A stretch of DNA of 64,000 bases. Origin: Rathayibacter rathayi (GTDB lineage: Bacteria; Actinomycetota; Actinomycetes; Actinomycetales; Microbacteriaceae). Each line of letters begins with the position of its first letter. The stretch's first letter is position 1. Below the pieces are notes generated by a model. That model had not been told where the DNA came from. It did not search any database and saw only the letters and a program-made list of their open reading frames with translations. Positions 30,364 through 38,695 of this stretch are shown here, piece after piece. The translations under genes and the position numbers were made by a program. The stretch is taken from assembly GCF_004011095.1 (NCBI RefSeq), contig NZ_CP028129.1:1364001-1428000 (forward strand), in the 5' to 3' direction.

Positions 30364-32097
30364 ATGATCCGTTCACCGCTCCTGCGCCCGGGCGTGTTCG
30401 CGCTCGTCGCGTTGCTCGCCACCGCCCTCGTCCCCGCGCCGTCCATTGGCGTGTCTGCACCGCGCTGGGCCTCGCCTGTCGCCGTCTTCTCGGTTACCGC
30501 ACCGTGGGGCGCTCCAGCCAACCGGTTTGCCGCTGGCCACCGCGGGATCGACCTCGCCGCCGCCCCCGGGCAGTCGGTGGTCGCGGTCGCCGCGGGGACG
30601 GTGTCGTTCGCGGGGAGGGTGGTCGACCGAGCCGTCGTGAGCATCGCGCATGCGAACGGGCTGGTCTCGACGGTCGAGCCGGTGGACGCGTCGGTCGCGA
30701 CGGGTCAGGTTCTCGCCGCGGGGCAGCCGATCGGAGTGGTGGGAGCGGGCGGCCACTGCGACGGCCGGTGCCTGCACCTCGGTGCGCGCGAGGGTGGGGA
30801 GTACGTGTCGCCGATGCGGTTCTTCGGCGGCATACCGAGAGCGGTGCTGCTGCCGATGGATGGGGAGGCGCGTGGTGCTTCCCCCGGCGTAGGCGCGGGC
30901 GCGGCAAAGGATTTGGCCTTGGGGTCGGGCTCGGGAGTCGGCTCGGTTGCGGGGCCGGGTTCAAGCGCGGGGGTGGGCCAGGCGATAGGCGTCGCGGATG
31001 CGCTCGGTCGAGACGTGGGTGTAGATCTGCGTAGTGCCCAGGCTCGCGTGACCGAGCAGTTCCTGCACGGCACGGAGGTCCGCACCCCCGTCGAGCAGGT
31101 GAGTCGCCGCAGTGTGGCGGAGGGTGTGCGGGCCGGAGGGGCCGGAGCCCTGGCCACCGTCGAGCAGGCGTGCTACGACTCCATACACCGTGCGGGGGGT
31201 CAGCCGAGCGCCTCGACGTCCGAGCAGGAGGGCGCGGGTGCCGTCACCGGCGGCAAGCGCGGGCCGGGCGCGCTCAAGGTAGACGACCAGAGCCTCCTTC
31301 GCGGGCACACCGAACGGGACGACCCGCTGCTTCGCGCCCTTCCCGGTCACGAGCACAGTCAGCCGGCTCAGGTCGACGTCGCCCACATCGACAGCGACCA
31401 GCTCCGAGACGCGAATGCCCGAGGCGTACAGCAGTTCGATGATCGCGAGGTCCCGCAGTGCCACCGGATCCTCCGTCGCCCCGCGTGCCGCGACCGCGTC
31501 GAGCACCTGCTCCGTCTGCGGAAGAGTCAGCACACGCGGGAGGGACCGTCCGGCCTTGGGCGACTTAAGCCGGGCGGCGATGTCGGTCGGCAGCCGCTCG
31601 GTCCGCTGCGCCCAGGAGGAGAAGGAGCGGACGGCGGCCGTGCGCCGGGCGAGCGTCGCGCGCGCGATGCCCGACTCCGACTCCCGCCAGAGCCAGTCTC
31701 GCAGCAGCTCGAGGTCGAGCTCGGCGGTCAGGAGCTGACTCTTCTGCTCCGCGTGGGCGACGAGCCGGGCGAGGTCGGAGCGGTAGCCCTTCGCCGTGGC
31801 GGGCGAGAGCGAGCGCTCGTCGAGGACGTAGCGGAGGAAGTGCTCGACGGAGGCGGCGAGCGTCTCGCCGCTCATGAACCGTCCGGCATCCGCGACCAGA
31901 AGTCGATCCGCCCCTGCTCGTCGAGCTGTTCGAGCCGCTCCGTCAGGTCGGAGCCAAAGCGCGTCGCGATCGGTGCTGGCGCGGTGGGGACGAACGACGC
32001 GGCGACGGTTTCGGGGTGGACATGGACGAGGGAGAGGCTCTGTGCGCCGTCGATGCCGGCGAGTTCGCGTTCGGGTGCCCCGAGGTCCATTGTGTAG
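30364..32097 (+). CDS. Secreted M23-type peptidase; frame runs on antisense to xerC
   Basis: The first 175 residues are a secreted LytM/M23-type domain: signal peptide (1-30; FALVALLATALVPAPSIGVSA), then GHRGIDLAAAPGQSVVAVAAGTVSFAG, VDASVATGQVLAAGQPIGVVG and HCDGRCLHLGAREGGEYVSPM with the HxH metal element. The domain ends with RFFGGIPRAVLLPMD near 30860, where related proteins usually stop. Here no stop occurs in this frame until 32097, so about 400 further codons lie mainly antisense to xerC and part of the phosphoesterase gene. A TAG at 30890-30892 lies in the next frame, so a frameshift or lost stop may have removed the natural end. Only the part to about 30870 is functionally supported. 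Confidence 0.7.
   Translation: MIRSPLLRPGVFALVALLATALVPAPSIGVSAPRWASPVAVFSVTAPWGAPANRFAAGHRGIDLAAAPGQSVVAVAAGTVSFAGRVVDRAVVSIAHANGLVSTVEPVDASVATGQVLAAGQPIGVVGAGGHCDGRCLHLGAREGGEYVSPMRFFGGIPRAVLLPMDGEARGASPGVGAGAAKDLALGSGSGVGSVAGPGSSAGVGQAIGVADALGRDVGVDLRSAQARVTEQFLHGTEVRTPVEQVSRRSVAEGVRAGGAGALATVEQACYDSIHRAGGQPSASTSEQEGAGAVTGGKRGPGALKVDDQSLLRGHTERDDPLLRALPGHEHSQPAQVDVAHIDSDQLRDANARGVQQFDDREVPQCHRILRRPACRDRVEHLLRLRKSQHTREGPSGLGRLKPGGDVGRQPLGPLRPGGEGADGGRAPGERRARDARLRLPPEPVSQQLEVELGGQELTLLLRVGDEPGEVGAVALRRGGRERALVEDVAEEVLDGGGERLAAHEPSGIRDQKSIRPCSSSCSSRSVRSEPKRVAIGAGAVGTNDAATVSGWTWTRERLCAPSMPASSRSGAPRSIV
30961..31875 (-). CDS. xerC: Tyrosine recombinase XerC
   Basis: Resolves chromosome dimers at dif. 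The 304-residue protein has the N-terminal SAM-like core-binding domain (FLRYVLDERSLSPATAKGYR) and the catalytic domain with R in ASGIRVSELVAV, K in TGKGAKQR, HTLRH, LLGHASLGTTQIYTHV, and the nucleophilic Tyr of QIYTHV. Housekeeping XerC rather than a phage integrase, because it sits in the conserved rplS-dprA-xerC neighbourhood. The ATG overlaps the stop of the metallophosphoesterase (ATGA). Confidence 0.93.
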   Translation of the reverse strand: MSGETLAASVEHFLRYVLDERSLSPATAKGYRSDLARLVAHAEQKSQLLTAELDLELLRDWLWRESESGIARATLARRTAAVRSFSSWAQRTERLPTDIAARLKSPKAGRSLPRVLTLPQTEQVLDAVAARGATEDPVALRDLAIIELLYASGIRVSELVAVDVGDVDLSRLTVLVTGKGAKQRVVPFGVPAKEALVVYLERARPALAAGDGTRALLLGRRGARLTPRTVYGVVARLLDGGQGSGPSGPHTLRHTAATHLLDGGADLRAVQELLGHASLGTTQIYTHVSTERIRDAYRLAHPRA

Positions 32098-32810
32098 CTG
32101 GTGGCGCCGGCGACAAAGACGGGCACGCCCGCGAAGCTCGCCGCCGTCGCGTAGTGCAGGTGCCCACCGAGGATCGCTCGGACGTCCGTGCCGCGCACGA
32201 CCGCCTCCAGCCGGTCGATCCCGCGCAGCTCGAGCACCGTCATCGCGCCCAGCGGAGTGGGCAGCGGCGGATGGTGCAGGGCGAGGATCGTGCCGAGCGG
32301 CGCGGGAGCGGCGAGCTCGTCCTTCAGACCGGCGAGCTGCGCGTCGGTGAGGTCGCCGTGGTGGAAGCCGGGGACCGCGCTGTCGAGCGCGATCAGCCGG
32401 AGTCCACCGAGGTCCACGACCTGATCGACCGGCCCTGCGCCGGCCGGGTCCTGGTCGAGGAGCACCCGGCGGAACGCTCCGCGCTCGTCGTGGTTGCCCA
32501 TCACCCAGACGATCGGGCACCCGTGCCGCTTCGCCACTGGGTCGAGCTGCGCGCGCACCCGCCGATAGGCGTCCTCTTCGCCCCGGTCGGCGACGTCCCC
32601 GGTGACCACGATCGCGTCCAGGCGTCCGCCGCGCTCGACGAGCCGCTCTGCCGCCCGTGAGAGCCGAGCGACCGTGTCGACCTTCCCGTAGAGGAGAGCC
32701 CCCTCGGCCAGCAGATGCATGTCGCTGAGGTGCGCGATCACCCTGTCGGCCGCGCGGAAATGCCCGAGCTGCGGGCGCTCCCCGCCGTGTCCTGCTGCCG
32801 TGGCGTCCAT
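31872..32810 (-). CDS. Calcineurin-like metallophosphoesterase (CpdA-like)
   Basis: A 312-residue two-metal phosphoesterase. The motifs are in order: HLSDMHL, VVTGDVADRGEED, WVMGNHDERG, LALHHPPLP and LGGHLHYATA. This is the arrangement of class III cyclic nucleotide phosphodiesterases such as CpdA and Rv0805, so cAMP or a related phosphodiester is the likely substrate. A GAGGGGAG site precedes the ATG. It is coupled by overlap to xerC, where it interrupts the usual dprA-xerC adjacency. Confidence 0.88.
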   Translation of the reverse strand: MDATAAGHGGERPQLGHFRAADRVIAHLSDMHLLAEGALLYGKVDTVARLSRAAERLVERGGRLDAIVVTGDVADRGEEDAYRRVRAQLDPVAKRHGCPIVWVMGNHDERGAFRRVLLDQDPAGAGPVDQVVDLGGLRLIALDSAVPGFHHGDLTDAQLAGLKDELAAPAPLGTILALHHPPLPTPLGAMTVLELRGIDRLEAVVRGTDVRAILGGHLHYATAASFAGVPVFVAGATSYTMDLGAPERELAGIDGAQSLSLVHVHPETVAASFVPTAPAPIATRFGSDLTERLEQLDEQGRIDFWSRMPDGS

Positions 32811-32879
32811 GCCGCTCCCCTCGCCGATGCGTCTTCAGCGTAGGGCGGACCGCCGACAGCGCCGCTGTGGCGGAGCCGG

Positions 32880-34238
32880 TCATCCGGATGACCGCGTCCA
32901 CTCCCCGTTGTCTGATCGGCTGACCACGCCGTCGGCGAGAAGCGTTCCTAAGGCCGCCAGCGTGTCGTCGAGAGTCTCGCCGGAGGTGCGAGCCACTGTC
33001 GCGGCGTCGCGGAAAGCGCTGCCCGTCAGCGCTTCGAGGATCCTGGTCTCACGGCCCGTCACGGCCCGCACCGACTCCTCCGCTGCGTTGCGGCCGAGCA
33101 GTTCGAGCACCTCCGGCGGCGACGTGACGCAGGTCGCCGCGTACTCGCGCAGGAGGCGGTGGCAGCCAACGGAGGAGGCGCTGGTGACCGGGCCGGGCAC
33201 CGCGCCGAGCGGGCGCCCGAGGGCGGCCGCGTGGCCGGCAGTGTTCAGCGAACCGGAGCGCGCGCCGGCCTCGACGACGACGGTGGCCGCAGTCGAGGCG
33301 GCAATGAGGCGGTTGCGCTGCAGGAAGCGCCAGCGGGTGGGGGTGGTGCCGGGCGGGACCTCGGTCGCGACGGCGCAGCCGGGGGTCGCGATGATGCGCT
33401 GGAGGAGGTCGGCGTGGGCCGTCGGGTAGAGGCGGTCCGCTCCTCCGGCGAGGAAGGCGACGGTGCACCCTCCGGAGCCGAGGGCGGCGCGGTGCGCGAC
33501 GGCGTCGATCCCAAAGGCACCGCCCGAGACGATGCAGACGCCGCGGGTCGCGACGCCGGCGGCGAGCTCGGCGGCGACGTGCTCGCCGTAGCCGGTCGCG
33601 GCGCGGGCGCCGACGAGGGCGAGACGGTCCAGAGGGTCGAACGCGGCCGGATCGCCGCGCAGCCAGAGCAGCAGCGGGGCGTGCGGGCCGAGGTCCTCGA
33701 GCGCGTCGGGCCAGCCGGGAGTGTCGGGCAGGAGCAGACGTGCGCCGAGGTGGCCGGCGATCTCCACCCGGCGGAACAGGAGCCTGCGATCCAAGCGCGG
33801 GCGCCACCGAGCCAGCCCCGAGTGCAGAGCCGCGACCTCCGAGTCGAGGGGCGCCACCTGTGCGGTCCCCTCGGCGAAGGGGCCGGCGGGTGAGGCCGCG
33901 AGGATGTCGGCGGCCGAGGAAGCGGAGACGACGTGAGTGAAGGCTTCCGCGGCTCCGACCCGCTCGACGAGGAGGGCGGCCACGGAGTCGCCTGGCTCGG
34001 TCAACGAACTCCAGGCGCACCGGGCGGCAGCATCGACCAGCACGTCCGGCACCGCGAGCGCGCCGGCAGACGCCACGGTGGCGGCGATAGCGGTGGAGGC
34101 GGCGTCCACTCCATCCGTACCCCCGTCCCCGTCGATGCCGACGTCGGCATCCGCACCGCCGTCAAGCAGGTCCGGCACCAGCAACCGCCGAACAGCCCGC
34201 AGCTCCGCGGCGTCGAACAACGCCTCAGGCCGGATCAT
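32880..34238 (-). CDS. dprA: DNA-processing protein DprA with an N-terminal insertion
   Basis: Loads RecA on incoming single-stranded DNA in transformation and is common also in bacteria without known competence. From the ATG at 34238 it has 452 residues. The Rossmann part shows LALVGARAATGYGEH, IVSGGAFGIDAVAHRAAL, FLQRNRLIAAST and EAGARSGSLNTAGHAAALGR. The C-terminal segment (GRETRILEALTGSAFRDAATVARTSG) is the winged helix. Between residues 20 and 50 there is an unusual Asp/Gly/Ala run (ADADVGIDGDGGTDG). The start overlaps the comM stop (ATGA). Confidence 0.93.
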   Translation of the reverse strand: MIRPEALFDAAELRAVRRLLVPDLLDGGADADVGIDGDGGTDGVDAASTAIAATVASAGALAVPDVLVDAAARCAWSSLTEPGDSVAALLVERVGAAEAFTHVVSASSAADILAASPAGPFAEGTAQVAPLDSEVAALHSGLARWRPRLDRRLLFRRVEIAGHLGARLLLPDTPGWPDALEDLGPHAPLLLWLRGDPAAFDPLDRLALVGARAATGYGEHVAAELAAGVATRGVCIVSGGAFGIDAVAHRAALGSGGCTVAFLAGGADRLYPTAHADLLQRIIATPGCAVATEVPPGTTPTRWRFLQRNRLIAASTAATVVVEAGARSGSLNTAGHAAALGRPLGAVPGPVTSASSVGCHRLLREYAATCVTSPPEVLELLGRNAAEESVRAVTGRETRILEALTGSAFRDAATVARTSGETLDDTLAALGTLLADGVVSRSDNGEWTRSSG

Positions 34239-35773
34239 GCGGCACCTCCGCGGAGGACGAGGGCGCGTGCTAGGTGGGCGGCTGTCGGGCGGGCGGCACC
34301 GTCCAGATCGGCGAGGGTCCAGCCCAGACGCAGGACACGATCGTAGCCCCGCATCGTCACGAGACCGCGCTCCAGAGCTTGGTCGAGCGTGCGGGACTCG
34401 GAGATCGTGGGGCGCAGGGCGTCCGAACGCAGCCACGCGCCGGCGACCTCCGCGTTGAGCATCCACGGCGTTGACGCCAGGCGGGCAGCGGCTCTCCTCC
34501 GGGCTGAGGTGACGCGGTCCCGCGCCTGCGCCGTCGACATCCCGGGGCAGTCTCGGCGGGCGGCGAGCTGGGCCGCCCCGATACGGCGGACCGTCAGCCG
34601 GATGTCAACCCGGTCGAGCAGTGGGCCGCTGAGCCGCGCGAGATAGCGGCGGCGCAGCGCGGGGGCGCAGGTGCACGTCTCGCCGGGGATGCCGAAGCGG
34701 CCGCACGGGCAGGGGTTCGCGGCGAGGACGAGCTGCACCCGCGCGGGAAATTCGGCGACGGCGTTCGCGCGGTGAATGCGGATGACTCCCGACTCAAGCG
34801 GCTGACGCAGGGCGTCGAGGGCCACGGAGGAGAATTCCGGTGCCTCGTCGAGAAACAGCACGCCGCGGGTGGCGCGGGCGACGGCCCCGGGACGGATACG
34901 ACCGCTACCGCCGCCGACGATCGCGGCGGAGGAGGCGGAGTGGTGCGGGCTCTCGAACGGCGGCCTGCGCACCAGGGCGCCACCGGTGGCTGCGCCGACG
35001 AGTGAGCGCATGCAGGTGGCTTCCAGCGCGGCCTCGTCATCGAGGTCGGGGAGGATGCCCGGCAGTCGCGACGCGAGCATCGTCTTCCCCGCCCCCGGCG
35101 GACCGAGCAGGAACACATGATGTCCTCCCGCCGCTGCGACGACCATCGCCTCGGCCGCTTCCTCGTTGCCGACCACGTCGGAGAGGTCGGCGCCCGGCTC
35201 CGGCTCGAGGCCGACGGCGGGTACGGGCGAGACGTTCGGGAGCACGGGCACCTCCCACTGCGCCCCGTGCCAGACTGCGGCGGCGGCCAGAGAGGAGACC
35301 GCGATCACCTCGACGCCGTCGACCAGTTCGGCCTCAAGCCGATCCTCCACAGGCACCATCACCCGGCGCCGGCCCTCACGCACGGCGGCGAGCACGGCGG
35401 GCAGGACGCCCGGCACCGAGCGCAACCGGCCGTCCAGGCCGAGCTCGCCGATGTGCACGACCGCGGCGACGGACTCGGCGTCCACCTCGTGCAGGGCAGC
35501 CAGGGCGGCGAGGCCGATCGCCAGGTCAAAGGCCGAACCGTGCTTGGGCATGGCGGCCGGTGAGAGGTTGACCGTGATCTTGTACTCGGCGATGGTGCTG
35601 CCGGAGTTGACCGCGGCCGAACGCACCCGCTCCTTTGCCTGGGCGAGAGCCGCATCCGGCAGACCGATGATGACCATGCCGGGTGTCCCGTCGGCCGAGT
35701 GCGCCTCCACTCCGACCACGGCGCCCGTGAAGCCGACGAGGCCGACGGCCGATGTCCTTCCCAGGCCCATCAC
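34235..35773 (-). CDS. comM: ComM/YifB-family Mg-chelatase-like AAA+ ATPase
   Basis: A 512-residue protein of the YifB/ComM group, a helicase that promotes branch migration during recombination in transformation. Visible are the N-terminal Lon-like substrate domain (SADGTPGMVIIGLPDAALAQ), Walker A GPPGAGKTMLASRLPG, Walker B LFLDEAPEFSSVALDALRQP and the zinc-like CPCGRFGIPGETCTC. The start is GTG at 35773, overlapping the yraN stop, or the ATG directly after it. It lies in the conserved yraN-comM-dprA order. Confidence 0.94.
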   Translation of the reverse strand: MMGLGRTSAVGLVGFTGAVVGVEAHSADGTPGMVIIGLPDAALAQAKERVRSAAVNSGSTIAEYKITVNLSPAAMPKHGSAFDLAIGLAALAALHEVDAESVAAVVHIGELGLDGRLRSVPGVLPAVLAAVREGRRRVMVPVEDRLEAELVDGVEVIAVSSLAAAAVWHGAQWEVPVLPNVSPVPAVGLEPEPGADLSDVVGNEEAAEAMVVAAAGGHHVFLLGPPGAGKTMLASRLPGILPDLDDEAALEATCMRSLVGAATGGALVRRPPFESPHHSASSAAIVGGGSGRIRPGAVARATRGVLFLDEAPEFSSVALDALRQPLESGVIRIHRANAVAEFPARVQLVLAANPCPCGRFGIPGETCTCAPALRRRYLARLSGPLLDRVDIRLTVRRIGAAQLAARRDCPGMSTAQARDRVTSARRRAAARLASTPWMLNAEVAGAWLRSDALRPTISESRTLDQALERGLVTMRGYDRVLRLGWTLADLDGAARPTAAHLARALVLRGGAA

Positions 35774-36123
35774 GCCACCGCCCTCAGGTGCCGAATCTGC
35801 GACGGCACTCCCCCGGGCGCCACGATGCCGACCGCGTCGATCCGCAGGTGCCGGGAGCGTTCGTGGTGCTCGTCGGCCCAGGCGTAGGCCAGGCGGCGCA
35901 GGCGCTGGGCCTTAGCGCGCGTGATGGCCTCGACCGGCAGGCCGTACCGCGTCGATGATCGCGTCTTGACTTCGACCACGACCAGCGCCGCACCGTCCCG
36001 GGCGACGATATCGAGCTCGCCCTCGCGAACCCGCCAGTTGCGGTCGAGAATCTCGAATCCGTTGTTTCTCAAGTGCGCCGCAGCGATTTCCTCGCCGCGC
36101 CGCCCCAATTCGTCCTTGTCCAT
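35770..36123 (-). CDS. YraN/UPF0102 family protein
   Basis: A 117-residue protein with the restriction-endonuclease-like fold of the UPF0102 family: GRRGEEIAAAHLRNNGFEILDRNWRVREGELDIVARD, then LVVVEVKTRSS. The E, D and ExK residues of a nuclease active site are all present. Its cellular role is not established. It heads a yraN-comM-dprA run joined by four-base overlaps. Confidence 0.92.
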   Translation of the reverse strand: MDKDELGRRGEEIAAAHLRNNGFEILDRNWRVREGELDIVARDGAALVVVEVKTRSSTRYGLPVEAITRAKAQRLRRLAYAWADEHHERSRHLRIDAVGIVAPGGVPSQIRHLRAVA

Positions 36124-36382
36124 GCGTCCTCCTGAGAGAACCGTGCCGGATACGGCGCTGGTGATGCACAGGCGACGGCGGTTCTGGGGAGGAAAAAGCC
36201 GATTCAGCTCCTGTGGAGGACGGATTGCGACAGCTGGAGAGTCCCTCTAACGACGGACGACAGCGCGCAACCCCTCCACCACAAGACGCCAGTCGGAGAT
36301 TTCGTGATCGAGGCTCCGATGAAACGAGCGACCGGCTACACCCCGACGTCACACTCCGCGGGCCGCATGGTCACGAGGAAGA

Positions 36383-37231
36383 CTAGGCCTTCCTCGCGAG
36401 CAGTGACATCACGAAGGAGCGCGACTCGTCCACCATGACGGAATTCGCATAGCTGCTGTGGACGTACATACCCTGGATAGTGTAGTTCGACTGACAGAAG
36501 TAATCGTCAGTCAAGCAGTAGGAGCGAACAATGGAGGACGTGTCGTTCTTCGAGGAGGGTAACGATGCTGCGACTGTCAATGACCCGTAGGGATTACCGT
36601 CCCAACCAGTCATTCCGTTCTTGGGCCCGCTGTCCGGCGCGTTCCACGGCTCGCCTCCGTGGTAGGACGGCGCACCGAACAGGACGACGGACCGGAGGTG
36701 CTTCTTGTCGTCCGCAGTGAGTCCGTAGTGCTGCCCCTGGTAGTCCGTGCCGGTGATCGCGGTTCGGACGACCTCGGCACCCTGCGAATAGCCGGCGAGG
36801 ACGATGGGGGAATTCGGGCAGGATCGGGCCAGGTCCTGCACCTCGAGAACGAGATTCTTCGCGCCGGTGTTGACGCTCTCGAAGTAGGCGTTGAGGTCCC
36901 CGGGATTCACCATGTTCGCAGGATATTTCAGACCTTCCGCGATGACGGGAACGTCTCGGTCACCCTGGAGACCGCCTGCCATCTTCTGGAGTACGCCACC
37001 CATGCCTCCCGATGCGTAGGTCCGATCACCGTGGGCCGAACCGCTGCCGGCCTGCTCCCCACTCCCGCGGACAGCGATGACGGTGGCGGAGCCGCACCGA
37101 TTGCTCTCCTCGGCCGCGACCGCCGGCGTTGCCAGAGCGGCGGCCGACAGTGTCACGAGCAGTGCCGCCACTACTCGTCGGCGTCGCTGTTTTACTCCGG
37201 GTCCTGATTGTACTGTTGCTACAGACAGCAT
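36383..37231 (-). CDS. Secreted cutinase-family serine esterase
   Basis: A 282-residue secreted esterase. The signal peptide runs to about residue 40 (RRRRVVAALLVTLSAAAL, cut after AVA). The cutinase signature is VLAGYSQGAEVVRTAI, with Ser149 as nucleophile. The Asp is in CLTDDYFCQ and the His in YVHSSYANS. Paired cysteines fit the family's disulfides. Cutinases hydrolyse cutin, esters or lipids outside the cell. The gene has a canonical AAGGAG site. Its DNA and both flanks are visibly richer in A and T than the neighbouring genes, and it splits the usual yraN-DUF2469 adjacency, which suggests horizontal acquisition. Confidence 0.9.
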   Translation of the reverse strand: MLSVATVQSGPGVKQRRRRVVAALLVTLSAAALATPAVAAEESNRCGSATVIAVRGSGEQAGSGSAHGDRTYASGGMGGVLQKMAGGLQGDRDVPVIAEGLKYPANMVNPGDLNAYFESVNTGAKNLVLEVQDLARSCPNSPIVLAGYSQGAEVVRTAITGTDYQGQHYGLTADDKKHLRSVVLFGAPSYHGGEPWNAPDSGPKNGMTGWDGNPYGSLTVAASLPSSKNDTSSIVRSYCLTDDYFCQSNYTIQGMYVHSSYANSVMVDESRSFVMSLLARKA

Positions 37232-37657
37232 GAGAATCTCCTTTTCTTCAGAGTCGACCCTTCACTACCCGAGGAAACGCTCAGGATATGAATATGCTCA
37301 GGATAAGACATGGCCTTGACGTCGAGTAGTGAGCCGACAAGCACACGATAAGTCGTTCTTACTGAAAGAGGACTGACCGGCGCGATCGTGCAGACGGTGG
37401 CGCACCGCACCATTACTCCGCATTCGCAGAACCCGTATCGAGCCACCAAAGAAAGGGACGGAATGTCCATACAGTGGCGGGGAAGTTAACCAGCCCGAAA
37501 GAGAGGACGACGTGTGCACAAGGAGACGGGGTACGCGGACGCCGTCTTGAGGGGGCCATCGACACCCCGGTGGGCTCGCCACGCGAGTCGACGTCGCCTG
37601 CTCAAGCGCGCACACCATCCGCAGGACCGTCGCCGCCGCGGGTACTCGCACCACGAC
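37232..37657. other. Non-coding upstream region of the cutinase gene
   Basis: No gene is recognised in these 426 bases. The part next to the cutinase is AT-richer and holds two copies of GCTCAGGATA (near 37280 and 37297). On the minus strand these read TATCCTGAGC, so each contains a possible -10 box. The part next to DUF2469 is GC-rich again. Confidence 0.45.
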
Positions 37658-37981
37658 TCACTCGTCGAGCGCGAGCTCCTTGGGGAGCTCGAACTCCTTG
37701 CGGGAGAGCTCCTCGACGTTGACGTCCTTGAAGGTCAGCACTCGGACCGATTTGACGAAGCGGTCCGAGCGGTAGACGTCCCAGACCCACACGTCGCGCA
37801 TGGTCAGCTCGAAGTAGAAGTCGTGCGCGGTGTCGCGGCGGACCAGCTCGACCTCGTTGGCGAGGTAGAAGCGCCGCTCGGTCTCGACGACGTATGAGAA
37901 TTGCGAGACGACGTCGCGGTATTCCCGGTACAGTGCCAGCTCGACCTCGCGGTCATAGTCCTCGAATTCGTCCTCATCCAT
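37658..37981 (-). CDS. DUF2469 family protein
   Basis: A 107-residue acidic protein typical of Actinobacteria, normally found directly downstream of rnhB. Characteristic segments are DREVELALYREYRDVVSQF, ETERRFYLANEVEL and TMRDVWVWDVYR. Function is unknown; the constant link with rnhB and lepB is the main clue. The ATG lies 12 bases after the rnhB stop. Confidence 0.93.
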   Translation of the reverse strand: MDEDEFEDYDREVELALYREYRDVVSQFSYVVETERRFYLANEVELVRRDTAHDFYFELTMRDVWVWDVYRSDRFVKSVRVLTFKDVNVEELSRKEFELPKELALDE

Positions 37982-37993
37982 TGTTGGTCAATC

Positions 37994-38695
37994 CTACGCC
38001 GAGCCGGCGGGCTTGAACGCCGGGATCGGCTCCTCGGCGGCGTCGCGCGACTTCGACAGCCAGGTCACCCGGTGCAGGGGCGAGGGTCCGACCCGCCCGA
38101 TTCCCGCCCAGTGCGCCGCGCTGCCGTAGCCCTTGTTGCTGTCCCAGGCGTAGTCGGCAAAGTCGTCGTGGTGCCTCACCATCTGTCCGTCGCGGCCCAC
38201 CTTCGCGAGTACGGAGGCGGCAGAAACCGCAGCACAGTCGCGGTCGGCCTTCACCCGGGTGACGATGGTGAGTTCCGCAGCCCAAGAACCCAGCGCCGGC
38301 GTTAGCCAGTCGTGGGCGCCGTCCAGCAGGACGACCGCAGTGGCCAGGTCGACGCCCTGGTCGGCGAGCCGCTCGATACCCCGCGAGGCGGCGCGGCCGA
38401 GCCCGGCGATGATCCCGGTCTCATCAATCTCGTCGGCGGAGGACTCGCCGATCGCCCACGCCGCGACCCAGGTCGCCACGGCGGGCAGCAGAGCTTCGCG
38501 GCGGGCAGGCGACAGCATCTTGGAGTCACGGAGCCCCTCGGGGAAGCGCCCGCAGCGCCGCCCGATCGAGACGACTCCGACCGAGACCGGGCCCGCGATC
38601 GCGCCGCGGCCGACCTCGTCGCACCCGATGACCGTCTCGTAGCCCTGCCGGAACAGCCGGCGCTCCTGCGTCAGGGTCGGCTCGGCGACGACCAC
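37994..38695 (-). CDS. rnhB: Ribonuclease HII
   Basis: Removes ribonucleotides from RNA:DNA hybrids. The 233-residue protein shows the catalytic start IGCDEVGRGAIAGPVSVG, GLRDSKMLSPARRE, and DRDCAAVSAASVLAKVGRD. The length is normal for the family. Its start directly abuts the lepB stop and DUF2469 follows, so lepB-rnhB-DUF2469 is one unit. Confidence 0.95.
   Translation of the reverse strand: MVVAEPTLTQERRLFRQGYETVIGCDEVGRGAIAGPVSVGVVSIGRRCGRFPEGLRDSKMLSPARREALLPAVATWVAAWAIGESSADEIDETGIIAGLGRAASRGIERLADQGVDLATAVVLLDGAHDWLTPALGSWAAELTIVTRVKADRDCAAVSAASVLAKVGRDGQMVRHHDDFADYAWDSNKGYGSAAHWAGIGRVGPSPLHRVTWLSKSRDAAEEPIPAFKPAGSA

Noticed and set aside
30961..31875. Mobile-element integrase
   Set aside because: The tyrosine recombinase has the context of housekeeping xerC (dprA, rplS block), and no attachment site, tRNA or cargo is seen.
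37219..37470. 83-codon frame on minus upstream of the cutinase
   Set aside because: It overlaps the cutinase start in another frame, has no ribosome binding site and no family features.
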